Assembly: GCA_002794775.1 (NCBI GenBank)
Contig: NBAY01000008.1
Location: forward strand, 186,001-250,000
Source: Porodaedalea pini
Lineage: Eukaryota; Basidiomycota; Agaricomycetes; Hymenochaetales; Hymenochaetaceae
DNA length: 64,000 nucleotides
Direction of reading: 5' to 3'
Both the position numbers and the translations under genes were made by a program. The notes under the pieces are model-generated. The model saw nothing but the letters and a program-made list of their open reading frames with translations, had not been told where the DNA came from and did no database searches. Positions 22,006 through 33,181 of this stretch are shown piece by piece (the first letter of the stretch is position 1; each line of letters starts with the position of its first letter).

Positions 22006-24246
22006 TCAGGCATAAAATACCTGAGATTGTCGACGAGAATCTTCATACGACTCCTCGTCGCTTTCCGTACTCGAGCTGGCCCATGGGTATCCCCTCGAAT
22101 AATGTGGGGCACTGTCGGATGATAATGCTGCAATTAGTACAGACACTTCAGAGAAGCTATACACGCATACTTATTGACAGGCCGACCATGTTCGTCAACA
22201 AAAATCGAGTCAGATCTGTTCGGATAGGAGATCTCTGTCGCATACTGAGAATGGGGCACAGAAGAACGGGCTTGGATACCCAAATCCCGGGAGCTAATGC
22301 GGAAAGTTGCAAATTCAGAAGACGACTTAATTAGAACATTGGCTACCTACTCAAAGACACGCTCTCCGTCTTCGTTCACAACAACTATATCAGGCGCAGA
22401 GGACTCCGAGGATTCTGTTCTGTCGTCTTCAAACAGTGCGCTTCTAGTCAAGGGAGTTGGAGCATGGTAGGAACGTGCAGGACGTTTATTCTTGTACTTG
22501 GGGCGACGAGGAAGACTACAAAGGTATGATACAGAACATCAAAATTAGGGGTTAATTTATTCGTAACAGATGCTCAGTGACGGAGCCTATTCTGCGCTTG
22601 CCTTCCGTTGTCTGAATTGATATACATCACACGAGGTGTTTTGGAACGAGACGAATGGGATCCGGAAGAGTAGCCATCGGGAGACTGACTCGGGGTAAAT
22701 GGGTTGCCACGATCGCGATTGAAGTTTCCAATTCTTTATCATTCGAGGAGCAGATTATAAGTTAGTTTGAGGTCGTCTTCAACGGTACAAACTCGGCGCA
22801 CCTGCAAATCTCGTTGCCGAATTCGTCTTCAATTATATACTTACGACTGCGCAATGTTGGAGTATTATACTTTCGTGCGTCAACCCTAACAAGATGGACG
22901 ATCAGCCGATTATTCGAGGACTCCTTTCATAACTTACCTGTACAGTTCACGTCCATTCTCATCGTTGAAAATGACCGGTGTACTCCCAGGAATGATATAA
23001 TATGTGTTTTCTCTGGTCCTACGCAGGTGAGCAGTAGCGATGTAGTCCGTGTAAGGCATAAAACCATCAACTTCGTTTCCAATCTGCTCAGCTATAATCA
23101 GTCATTGTCCTAGCTACGGACACAATTCGTACCTCAAGACCATCTCCGTAGTCCACAAAAATCATATAAGGAAGCTGCTGTTCGTAAAAACCTTCGGGCC
23201 GCGCAGCTCTGCGAGGACGATATATAGGATCCGAGACGTGACGACGAGGCTGGACATATTCATTCCTGAGTGACTACAAGAGGTTTTAGTTTAGCCATCC
23301 AGCTTATAACGAAGGACCTCCTCTCACAGAAGATGCAAAGGGAGCTCGTGGGCGATCGCCGGAGCCCATACTTCGAGAACTCGCACTCAGAGCTTTCCTG
23401 TGCACCGAAGGTGTCCCGCGATCATGACTTCGGAGGTCGCCAAGAAAAGTTACCCTCTGTCCACTAGACTGCGATGAATGGGAGCGTTCTGACGAGGGTG
23501 CAATTAGGATCGGGCGATCTTGTCCAGATCGCTCGGTATTAGCGAAGCCCAGCTCATCGGCATAACCGTCGGAACGGTGGTCGCCTGGATAATCATGTAG
23601 ATGCTCGCCGGGGTAGGAATCTGGATAACGGTGAAGATGCTCATCCTCGTCGCCTTCTCGAATGACCATTGGCACTGGTGGCCGACTGTCTTCTGACATA
23701 GTGAAAGTCTCATACAGCCGACTATGAGGCTCGTCCGGCTCGTCTTCATAGTCTTCATGACGCACGTCCTGATGCTCAAACTGGTCTGCATGTTGATGAA
23801 AATGCTGCGGAGGAGGAATGGGCCGCGGGGCATCACTAGCAGGTACTGAGAAAGCAGAGTCCTCTGATACAGGGCTTAATGCTCGAGAGGCGACCACAGG
23901 TGTCTCTTCTTTTCGAGCACGACGCCCTGAGTTCTTTCGTTGAAACTAAGCAAAGGCTCATAGTCAGGCATAACTGCGATTCAGCGAATTTTGCGACACA
24001 TACGAATCTCGGAACCTGTCGAAATCGAAATGGGAACGTCGATCACGGCCTTTTAACGCGATTGGACAGGGACGTACTTTTCCTGAGAGCATGGTTCTTA
24101 ACGTCTTGAAATCGAGACCAGCTGGACGGGTTAGATGAGATACAGGGTAGACCAGCTACAGCGCAAAGACGGAGTTGAGGAGGATCGATAATGGAAGAGC
24201 AGAGGCAGAGACAAGCTAGTGAAAAGAGCGGCGTGCGAGCCACTCA
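22006..24246 (-). CDS. Unrecognised acidic, disordered fungal protein
   Basis: This is a many-exon reverse-strand gene rich in Ser, Asp, Glu, Arg, His and Tyr. Recognisable pieces, in protein order, are RSHFDFDRFRDS, a His/Asp-rich stretch (DEDEHLHRYPDSYPGEHLHDYP, about 23580-23650), IGNEVDGFMPYTDYIATAHLRRTRENTYYIIPG, VDARKYNTPTLRSRKYIIEDEFGNEI, RSDSIFVDEHGRPVN and the end SSSTESDEESYEDSRRQSQVFYA. Several short blocks repeat the theme 'x-I-F-x-D-E-x-G-x-x-[LVI]' (VIFNDENGRELY, YIIEDEFGNEI, IVVVNEDGERVFE, IFVDEHGRPVN), which looks like an internal repeat. The 3' end uses a 59-nt intron that restores an acidic Ser-rich tail. The first exon (ATG at 24246) is tentative. Function unknown. Confidence 0.6.
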
Positions 24247-24581
24247 TGTTTGGAGCAAGGTCGCTTTTTTGACCTGACGGAAACCATGATGTTTCTTTGG
24301 AAGCATGCCCTCGGAACGTCGCGAAGAAACGTGGTTGTCGCGTATCACGGAAGAATATCGCTAGATTTACATTTCAATTCATTAAAGCATTCCTTATCTG
24401 TTGATTGTAAAATGCTCACGGCTATAGAACGCTAGTTACTAGAAACGACTCAATGGGAAATATTGAGGATATCGATGAAGTAAAAGCACGCCCAATGCTT
24501 CGTGGCTTCGCCTCGAAGTCAATCATGAAAATAAGAACATATAGAAGTCAGAAGGATTGAATCATATCGCCGTGGTGTTAG
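24247..24581. other. Intergenic, between two reverse-strand genes
   Basis: This holds the 3' region of the p27-like gene and the promoter of the acidic protein gene. No further gene is seen. Confidence 0.35.
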
Positions 24582-25871
24582 TCATGATCCACTGTCGCCG
24601 CGCAGTTTACCGACTTGTGCTAAAGCTTGCAAGACCTTGCTCATTGCTTCAGCTGTATTGCCTATTGCATTTGGCTCTACTGCAGCCGGGTGACTTGAAA
24701 GTGACGATAATCTGTGCGATAAAGATTGCAGAGCAAGCTCCAGCGACGCGCCAGAGACTTCCAGGGCCTGGTTCGGATTGTGAGTCAAGCGTAAGCCCAA
24801 GGATGAAAAATCGCAGAAGAAACTTACATCTGTTTGTAAATTCGCCGCTGATAGCTAAGGAAAAGTGAGATGTATGTTCGATCACGAATGTATGAAAACT
24901 TACAGTGTCATTGACATTGCGAATCGTAACATTCTTAATGAGTTCTTCGGGACCCTGAAGAGATTTGGTATGGAAGACAGGGATGCAGTGCGAAAAGGAA
25001 ACTCACGAGATGTATAGAAGCTTTCCCCTTTCCTCTTTCTTGGGCCGAAGCCGGAACAGAGGTCCTTGCTTCACCAGAACTGGGACCAGCATTCGCGGTA
25101 GATTCAGGCGAGGCTCGCTGTTCCGAAACTACTAGATGCTCCCATCCAGCAGCATCCTTTTCATCAATATAAACAGTGCCGCAGGCTACACATTCCTGCG
25201 CTTGGCATGAGTCTTGTATACAATAGATCCAATATTTGATTGTAAAATTCACCTTCCTTGGATCTTTCCCACCAACAAGCGGGGGTCTCACCAAGGGTAC
25301 ACCGTAGCAGCGCTCATTGGGGCACTCATCGGCTAGCATTGCCCATCCCTGTTGGCATCGCACGATGTCAGGGTCATGTCGATTGACTTCGAAAACTCAT
25401 TCTGAGCCCCACCTTCAGAAGACGCACACCAATCTCCGCTGACGCAGCGTCAGACTGTTGGCGGCGACGAACACTTTCAGCAGTTTCGGCTGGGAGAGCA
25501 AACGTTGGTGAACTTAATCCACTCGATATCTCTGTCGGAGGCGTCGAAGACCGAGAAATTCGCGTGCTGGAGCTGAGCGTGCTGGGAGAAGGCTGCCGAG
25601 GGACCGACGGTGACTGTGCAGAACCAGAGCCAGAGCCAGAGATTCGACGATCTGCTTATTTATGAGAAGACGCAGGGCGTTGTTTGAGAGAGGATGGCTT
25701 ACTTTGAGGGTCACCATCGCAATTTGCACAGAACATGGACACTGGAGAATGTCCCTTCGGCGAGCGCATAAGCGGAACAGGACAGTTCTCGTTTGGACAA
25801 ATGTCGTCCGTAAGTACCCAACCCTTAAGCATATACTCCCCTAGCTTGCTCGAGACATCAATTGCGGACAT
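24582..25871 (-). CDS. p27 autoantigen/ZNRD2 (SSSCA1)-type zinc-ribbon protein
   Basis: The protein starts MSAIDVSSKLGEYMLKGWVLTDDICPNENCPVPLMRSPKG and continues to FCANCDGDPQ. This is the Auto_anti-p27 zinc ribbon, with CPNENC and CANC as the two metal knuckles. A second ribbon follows about 100 residues later: LRCQQGWAMLADECPNERCYGVPLVRPP, then ECVACGTVY. So the protein has two such ribbons. The end, after GASLELALQSLSHRLSSLSSHP, is a helical segment possibly involved in dimerisation. Human ZNRD2 (SSSCA1) has one ribbon and binds centromere- and tankyrase-linked proteins; the fungal role is unknown. The start ATG at 25871 is 161 bp from the divergent EDEM gene. Confidence 0.85.
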
Positions 25872-26032
25872 CGTGCTGGCCAAGTTGATGATGAGCGTCG
25901 AGATCACAGTTTAGTACGGACTGATTTGGTAACGATGATCAGCGTCCGTTCCACCGCGTATCCTCCACGTCAACGACGCGCTCAGCTTTAGTCCGGCTCA
26001 TTCTCTCACAGAGGTTCCCCCATCGTCCTCGT

Positions 26033-29000
26033 ATGCACTGGCATCGGGCATGGCGTCAAGTTGCATTTATCATTCTTCTCTACGGGCTCGATATCTCTAG
26101 CCAATCAACTTCGTCAGGCTCGATCTTCTATGCACATGCGAAAGGCTGGTCCTCGCGTCGAAAGCTGGATGCTAGAGAGAAGACAAGAGACCTTTGGAAT
26201 CATGGCTTCAATAACTACATGGAAAACGGTATAGTTTTATTGATTCTTAGATTGAGTAACAATCCTTAATTCAGCTCAATGCACCCAGCATTTCCATTAG
26301 ACGAGGTCAGTAACCATTTCTACTACCTTTACACCCACTCTTACACATTGCACCCTTTAGCTTATGCCATTGTCGTGTACTGGCAGGGGACCAGACTGGG
26401 AGAACCCGTACGTGTTTTCTCATATTCTGACCTCCAAGATTAAGGTCTCTTTTATAAATTAGCCATAACTTCGCAAATAACGATGTAGCGGGTAATTTCT
26501 CGTTGACGCTCATCGACGTCTTGGACACTTTCGTTGTTCTTGGAGACACTAGAGGTTTCGAGAATGCTGTCCGCAACACCATAAACTGGGTATCCTTCGA
26601 TGTCAACACTAAGCCTCAAGTGTTCGAAACCACGATTCGCGTACTGGGAGGTTTACTATCCGCTCACATATTCGCTTCCGACCAGACCAGTCAGTTCCAT
26701 CTGGTGAGCCCTTTCGTGTACATCAGTAACCATGTCTTACAAGAGCCTTGGAACCCAGCCTTGGTATGAAGGCGAATTGTTGGCTATGGCAAAAGACTTA
26801 GGGCAGGTGAGAGAAAAGCCACCTATGAATTTGTCACTCGTGAACTCAAGTTCTGCATAAACAGAGACTAATGCCTGCTTTCAATACACCGACAGGAATA
26901 CCGTACAGCCGGGTGATTCATGCTCGTACTTGTGTATGTATACCACATTTTGACAATGCTATTTATCTTATCCAGTTAAATCTTCGACACGGCGTGCCAT
27001 ATGGAGAATCACACGACACCTGTAAATCTGAGCTCAACTTGAATTTTAGGCGAGCGCAACTGAGCTTGTTATGTGCCCAATAGGTACCGCAGGAGCAGGC
27101 TCTCTTATTCTTGAGTTTGGGACTCTAAGCCGTCTCACCGGTGACGATCGCTTTGAGAAGGCTGCATACAAGGCCTTTTTCGCTTTATGGAACCGAAAAT
27201 CAGATATTGGGCTTGTTGGCAATACAATAAACCATTTCACAGGAGTAAGATGCGCGTACTGTGCTGGATTATTACTCTAACGTGCTCAACCCAGAAATGG
27301 TTGATACCCGAAGTGACAGGTATCGGTGCTGGTATCGACTCGTTCTATGAGTATGCCTTCAAGTGGTTTATTTTAAGTGGTAGGTTCACTAATTATGACA
27401 TTACATTCATGTCTCACTTTTGTTCTATAGGAGAAGTAGAGTTTCTAGATGTCTGGCATGAAGCGTACGCAGCTATAATGCGATATGCAAGAGGGATAGA
27501 TGGTTTTTGGGTAAGTTTTGACTTCCGCATTCCGCACTAGTCTGAAACTGAGTTCGAATAGTTCAGACAAGTTAGCATACACACTGGCGACGCAGCGTAC
27601 AATACTGTGGATTCGCTCTCCGCCTTCTGGCCAGGCTTACAAGTTCTCGCAGGAGATGTTGAGAATGCTATCAAGTCCCACCTTATTTGTACGTTTTATT
27701 GCCGCTACGTTGAAGAGCACTGATGCTCAGTTCGAGAAGTCTGGAACCTCTGGAAAAGAAACTCCGGGCTTCCTGAGGTATGGGACATTAATTATATGCA
27801 AGCTGTTGCAACGCAATATCCGTTGAGACCAGGTATGTTCCTGTGTTCAAGACTCTAGCCGTGATAAAATGTCTCACGAAAATGCAGAGTTCGTAGAGTC
27901 CACGTACTATTTGTACAGAGTACCTATATCTCCTTTCGTTTTTATTCAATTTCTTGACTATTGACAAAGACTATGATAGGCAACCCGAGATAAGTTCTAT
28001 TTGGATGTTGGAGAGCGTGTACTATATGACTTGATACTTCGGTCGAAGGTTGCATGTGGGTTGACGGGAATATCTGATTTGCGGATCAATAAACGGGACG
28101 ACAGGATGGAGTCCTTTGTACTATCAGAAACACTGAAGGTTAGCATTCTTCATAACACTATTTCTTTTACCGCATAGCTCATCCTTTGTTTACCAGTACC
28201 TCTTCCTGCTTTTTGACGAGGATAATCCACTGCACAAAGACGACTCCAATTTCGTATTCACGACTGAGGGCCACATTTTGACGCTTGGATCAAAGCATCT
28301 GAAGCCGTTGTCCGCGGTTCGTAGGAAGCTTCGTCGCGTAGAAAATCTACAGTGCCCCGTTTACCAGCCAATCCGCGTTGGTGTCAGTGACGAAGATAAC
28401 AGCGATTCAGGACTTATAACTGGCGTTCTTTACCGGTCAGATGTCGATTATGCTAGAGCGCTCGTCGGTGCTGCTTTCGTCGAGTCAGATGAAGAATGGT
28501 GGTCGCCATATGGCTCATGCGACATGCCTATGGCGGAGCTTTATGTACGTATTACCGTTTGCATGTGGATCGCTCTTTTTCAGACCTGACATATCCTTGA
28601 ACAGTCGTATGATTTTGTTCTATCTGCGAATGGAAAACACGTCCAAGAGGACCTAAGTCCCAGTCTTCAGAAGCTCTACGAAGTTAGCGATGGTTTCATG
28701 CTGCAGAACGTTAGCGGTATAAGAACTCACATTGTAAGCCGCCTTGATGGGAAAGGATATGACATTGTTAAGCGTATGTACCTCTTTCCTGTCAGCTTTC
28801 TTGTTCGGTTATTAATTCTTCATCGATTTTATCTAGTCGCACAGTACCCTGTCCGCCGTGGCCAAACGGTGTATGTCAACGACTCCGATTTGCAACTGGT
28901 GTCCAACAAGAATACGAGCCCCATGGAGAGTTATGATGACGAGGGTTTCCCCGTGGGCCGTGCGAGAGACGTCCCCTTGCGCTTCTTCCTCAACGCAGAA

Positions 29001-29615
29001 CCTGTCCTTCATGTTCAACCTGGAGAAGTGGACATCGAGTTTAAAACTACCTCATTCTCGGCATCCTTTGGCGGAGATCCATTCTCACAACCGCGATCTG
29101 CGTCGGCAGCGGGTAAAGGAGTTGGAAGTCGGCTCGTCCGCGTGCCCACAAATCATTTAGGCTGTGAACCGTATGGTTTGGAGACAGAAGCGGCTTCCCT
29201 CGCAGACACAGTCGTACTCCTGCACCGAGGAACATGCACATTCCTGGAAAAGCTCGTCCACGCAGCGCGTGCAGGCGCAAGAGGCGTCGTGGTAGTGAGC
29301 GACAACGACATGCCGCTCAATCCGTCTGCGGAGATTGTCGAGTTAGAAGAGTTCGCCGGAGACTTTTTAGAGAATGTCGTACTCGTTGCGGTCACGCGCT
29401 CCGCGGGTGAGCAGATTTCAAAATTATTGGAGGCGGCAGAGAGACACGATGGTGCGGATGTCATGGTCTCTGTAGAACCAGAAAGGCAGGCTGGGAAGAC
29501 GGATACGCAGCCTTCTAACGACTCTGCCGGGAAAGACGGTACGAAGCAGCGCTCCAGTACCAGGGTCCTGTATTTAAACGGACATCCTCTTCTGAATACA
29601 AGACTACTTATTTAA
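26033..29615 (+). CDS. EDEM-type ER alpha-mannosidase (GH47) with PA domain
   Basis: A long, many-exon gene encoding a GH47 ERAD mannosidase. A signal anchor (QVAFIILLYGLDIS) leads the protein. Catalytic-domain blocks follow in order: [63 protein letters not shown] joined to CTAGAGSLILEFGTLSRLTGD, GIGAGIDSFYEYAFKW, ESTYYLYRATRD and finally FTTEGHIL with the invariant Glu and His. The last 250 residues hold a PA domain (DTVVLLHRGTCTFLEKLVHAARAGARGVVVV). It trims mannose from misfolded glycoproteins to target them for ERAD. The PA domain recalls EDEM3; there is no HDEL-type tail (ends TRLLI), so retention may be through partners. Confidence 0.92.
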
Positions 29616-29799
29616 TGTTTAAATGTTATTCGCTTTCGTGACAAGGAACATCAGATGCTCGAATTCTATTCCAGATTACACAGCAGAAAGTATACACAGC
29701 AAGAACATCTACCGTCGTTGACGTCACATCCAAGCAGACTGGTAGCCCTTCAACCAATATTGATGGTAACTTCTAGATCATTTATGTTGCGTTATCCAT

Positions 29800-30590
29800 T
29801 TAATCTTCAGCCTCGATAATGGAGTACGCTGGGGCGTCGAGCCTTTCGTGGCCCTTGAGGAAAGTGAGGCCGATGACGAAGAGATAGCCAATTGTCTTTC
29901 CGCCCTGTTTCGCGACAAGTTCGCCTGCGGCTTTCGCGGAGCCGCCTTGAGGTGGAACGTGAAGAAGAAGAGCAGGAGTCAGCATAAAGTGCTTACATGC
30001 ATATTATTTCGTAGGTGGAAGATGTACCAGTAGCGATGAGATCATCGATGACCAGAACGTTCTGTCCTGGCTTGATGCTATCTGCTTGCATCTCGAAGAT
30101 ATCCTGTCGATACAGCACGCAAGGACTCAGTCAACACGTAGTCCTGCCTCCTATCCAAAGACAGACAGATTCAAAGCAGGGCGCACCTCTCCATACTCCT
30201 TCTCATAGACAGCCTGCACGCATGCGCCGGGGAGCTTCCCGGCCTTGCGGACGGGAACGAATGCGGCACCGAGGCGGAGCGCGAGGGGCGGGCCGATGAG
30301 GAAGCCGCGCGCGTCGAGTCCTACGATGACGTCAATCTTCGCGCTCGAGACATCGGCGGGGATTCGCGGGATGACTGTAGTGGTGATGTGGTGCAGGAAA
30401 TGTGTGAGGAGGGTCTCGAAGGCGAGCGGCGAGCGCAGGATAGGGAGGAAGTCTTGGAACACGATGCCCTGCGACGGAAGATAACAGCTGCTCGTCAATT
30501 GAATGCTTCATTTGAGTATATGCTATGTACCTTTTTGGGGAAGTCGGGGTGTATGCCTAGATGGCTTTTGAGGAGCTCGACGTCGGCCAT
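29800..30590 (-). CDS. APT1: Adenine phosphoribosyltransferase
   Basis: Three introns separate four exons. The protein runs MADVELLKSHLGIHPDFPKKG then IVFQDFLPILRSP, VIVGLDARGFLIGPPLALRLGAAFVPVRKAGKLPG, and the PRPP-binding motif VLVIDDLIATGG with SAKAAGEL, which spans the last intron. These are signature APRT blocks. The enzyme salvages adenine to AMP with PRPP in the cytosol. Length (about 190 residues) is normal. The ATG at 30590 is supported by the conserved N-terminus. It converges on the EDEM gene with 184 bp between stops. Confidence 0.95.
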
Positions 30591-30939
30591 GGCCAATGTC
30601 GAAGAGCTGTGAATGTCAAAAACGTTTTGCTTATACTGTAGTAGTAGCGCCGATCTAAATTTGGTCCCGATGGGCGGAAGGCGACCTGTAATGCACTTTG
30701 CCCGGCCCGGGCCATACTATACTTGCTCCTAGTGCCAGTAAAAATCCTGTAGTTTGCAGCAGTCTCAATTCTCGCGACGACTGATGTGCAGTTGGTAACA
30801 GACGGACACGGATTGCGTCGTCACTTGCGTAAATAGAGAGATAAGAAAGAATGCATAGCGCTCATGTATTCATGGAAGACCCTCTGACATAAAAAGTGCA
30901 TGTAGACGCAAACAGGGCGACAAAGTATACAACAAGCGA
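30591..30939. other. Intergenic, APRT promoter and eS1 3' region
   Basis: Both flanking genes are on the reverse strand. A GC-rich patch (cccggcccgggcc) at about 30700-30713 and no coding feature. Confidence 0.35.
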
Positions 30940-31944
30940 TCATACAGACTCCTGGATCTCCGGCTCCTTGAAGTCCTTCGCGACCCGCGTACCAGTCTCC
31001 TAAAGGAGTGCCAGCCGTAATCAGCAATGACAGCCAAAAAGGAATGTAAATAACAAAGGAATATACGCACATCCGTCGACTCGCCGTGAAGCTCCATCAG
31101 CTTCGATACGTCGAATTTTGGTGCTTTGATAATCTTGGCCTTGCGGATATAGACGTTCTGGAGGGGGTAGATCGAGCGAGTCGCCTTCTCGATCTCACGA
31201 CCGATAGCTTCAGGGATGAACTTCTGCACGAGCTCCTTGAGGTCGCATGATGATGCCTCGCGGGTCATGATTTCGAACATTTTCTTTCGGATTTCACGAA
31301 TCTGTGCGGACTGAGCGTAGGTGGTCTTCTTCACCTGCGACGGCCGCCGCTTGGTGAAGGCGATGGCGAAGAGGCGGAGGAGGTAGCCGTCGGTCGTCTT
31401 CACGTCGACATGCGCCTCGATGAGAGACTGCCACTTGCGGACGAGCGAGCGCAGTTTGTCGGAGGTGAAGTCCATGCCGTGGAAGTTAGTCAGGCAATTC
31501 TTCCCCTGGATTTCGTCTATGCGGAGCTTGATCTTGCGGAAAGCCTGCTCCTCATCTTTGTTGAGGTCAGCTAGGGAAACCTCAACGATCCGGCCCTTCA
31601 AAGAGTCGTTGGCATTTTCTGAATAGCTTATGATGAGCAAACGGAGCACAAGAAAATCTGCTTCATGCTGCTCACTAAGACCCTGCGAACGGTTGGCAAG
31701 CGTCTTTCCAACATTTCGTGTGTCGAAGATGGAAGGCGCTTTGATGTCGTACCAATCTGTAGAGCAATTCTCAGCAAAAACCCAGCCAACATCCAGCATG
31801 AAATGCTCACCCTTGCGAGAGAATGGGTCGACGACCTTCTTCTTGATACCCTTCTTGCCCTTCGAGAGACGCTTGTTCTGTGAAACAATCAGCAGGCATT
31901 CAAAAGGCCGGTATTGTAGATACGCATACCTTGCCAACGGCCAT
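30940..31944 (-). CDS. RPS1: 40S ribosomal protein eS1 (S3aE)
   Basis: The protein begins [19 protein letters not shown]; a short first exon of five codons is typical of ribosomal protein genes. It continues [105 protein letters not shown], and ends EPEIQESV. These are classic eS1 blocks; the protein sits on the small subunit near the mRNA exit. At least four introns are visible, including ones after RKG and within GLKNAND. The gene shares a 167-bp divergent spacer with ATG10. Confidence 0.95.
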
Positions 31945-32111
31945 GATGTTTTGGGGCGGATAGAGTGGACCGCGACGATGGACTTACACGACTTCGCGAT
32001 GAGCGCAAGACCGCCTGGTGGAATTTGCTACTGTATAGCAGTTTTGACTTTACGTGGTGCTAAATTCCCACGTATTTTATTCGATTCAATTCCTCGCGAA
32101 TTTGTTTGCTA
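31945..32111. promoter_or_regulatory. Bidirectional promoter spacer, RPS1 / ATG10
   Basis: Only 167 bp separate the two start codons, so both genes must use promoter elements in this stretch. It pairs a highly expressed ribosomal protein gene with an autophagy gene. Confidence 0.5.
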
Positions 32112-32837
32112 ATGATCACCCGCGACGACTTCGAGGTTTCATGCAAGGCCTTTGTCGATAAATTTGCAAGCTCCGACGATGCCATCTTTGGGGGCTGGTC
32201 GTGGAAGGAGCATGCTGTGTGTGCTTTAAGTCTACTATTGCTCAGACGGTTTTGAAGACTTCCAAACCAGTATCTACCTCGATTGGGATACCTCGCGCGC
32301 AAGAATAGCGCTCGATCCTCTGTCAGATCGTTGAAGGACGTTGAAGAGGAAGAAGACTCTGCAACAGAAGGCGAAGTGGATGCAGCGACGGCGGCAACTC
32401 CAGTAGGAGACGGTTTACTCGAGGTCTATCAGTACATCGTCTACTCAGCCACCTTCCAAGTCCCAGCATTCTATTTTTCTGTGCATACGACAAGTGCGCC
32501 TGCTATTATCGACATAGAAGCGTGATTCTTAGTCTCATCAGGTGGCTCTCCGCTCTCCTTGGATGACATACTCGAGTCGTCGCTCTTCCGTCGAAACGCT
32601 TTCCCAGATGCGCAAAAGACGGGATTCGCGCTGCAAACACCCGGACATGCCTTCCCTCAGTTGTCGCAGGGAGAGCACCCGACGCTTGGGACACCATGCT
32701 GGTACTTTCATCCATGCGAGACACCCGCCGCGCTCGCGGAGCTCATTCAGGCTGATGAAGACACAAATACATCGCCAGCACGTCAATTGGAATTATGGTT
32801 ATTGTTGGTGGGGAATGTCGTAAATTTGAGGGGTTAG
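32112..32837 (+). CDS. ATG10: Autophagy E2-like enzyme ATG10
   Basis: Three exons (32112-32216, 32271-32493, 32542-32837) give 207 residues. The N-terminal FGGWSWKEHAYLPRLGYLARKN is the usual opening. The E2 core has LLEVYQYIVYSATFQVPAFYFSVHTTSGSPLSLDDIL, and the catalytic site is LGTPCWYFHPCETP, where the HPC cysteine forms the thioester with ATG12. ATG10 conjugates ATG12 to ATG5, which then promotes ATG8 lipidation. The intron within HTTSGSP was placed from frame. Length is slightly above yeast Atg10, owing to an acidic insert (DVEEEEDSATEGEVD). Confidence 0.92.
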
Positions 32838-33181
32838 CCAATTTTTGCTAGTGCTGTATTTGTATGTTGCGAATGGCATGGGTTTTCGGATTGCCTGGGG
32901 TCATACATGATGCGGGCGGATCGCGTACTTTCACATGCTCCGTGAACGACGCTTTATATGCAGCCACAGTCTTACTTGTGTGCTGACTCGCTGCTCGGCC
33001 TCCCCAACGTACGCCCGAAGTGATTCAGTCGTGAGTGATTAGAACAAGACCCCCAAAGACAAGACTTAGCTTGAAACATCTCATTAACATTCATCGATCG
33101 TACGATTCGGATAACGCCTAACAAGAGCACTCAACACGCCACTGCAATAATATCCCTGCCTGCACGGACTACTATTTATTC
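32838..33181. other. Intergenic, ATG10 to thiolase
   Basis: Two co-directional genes flank this. The last 100 bases are probably the thiolase promoter and leader. No gene is seen. Confidence 0.35.
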
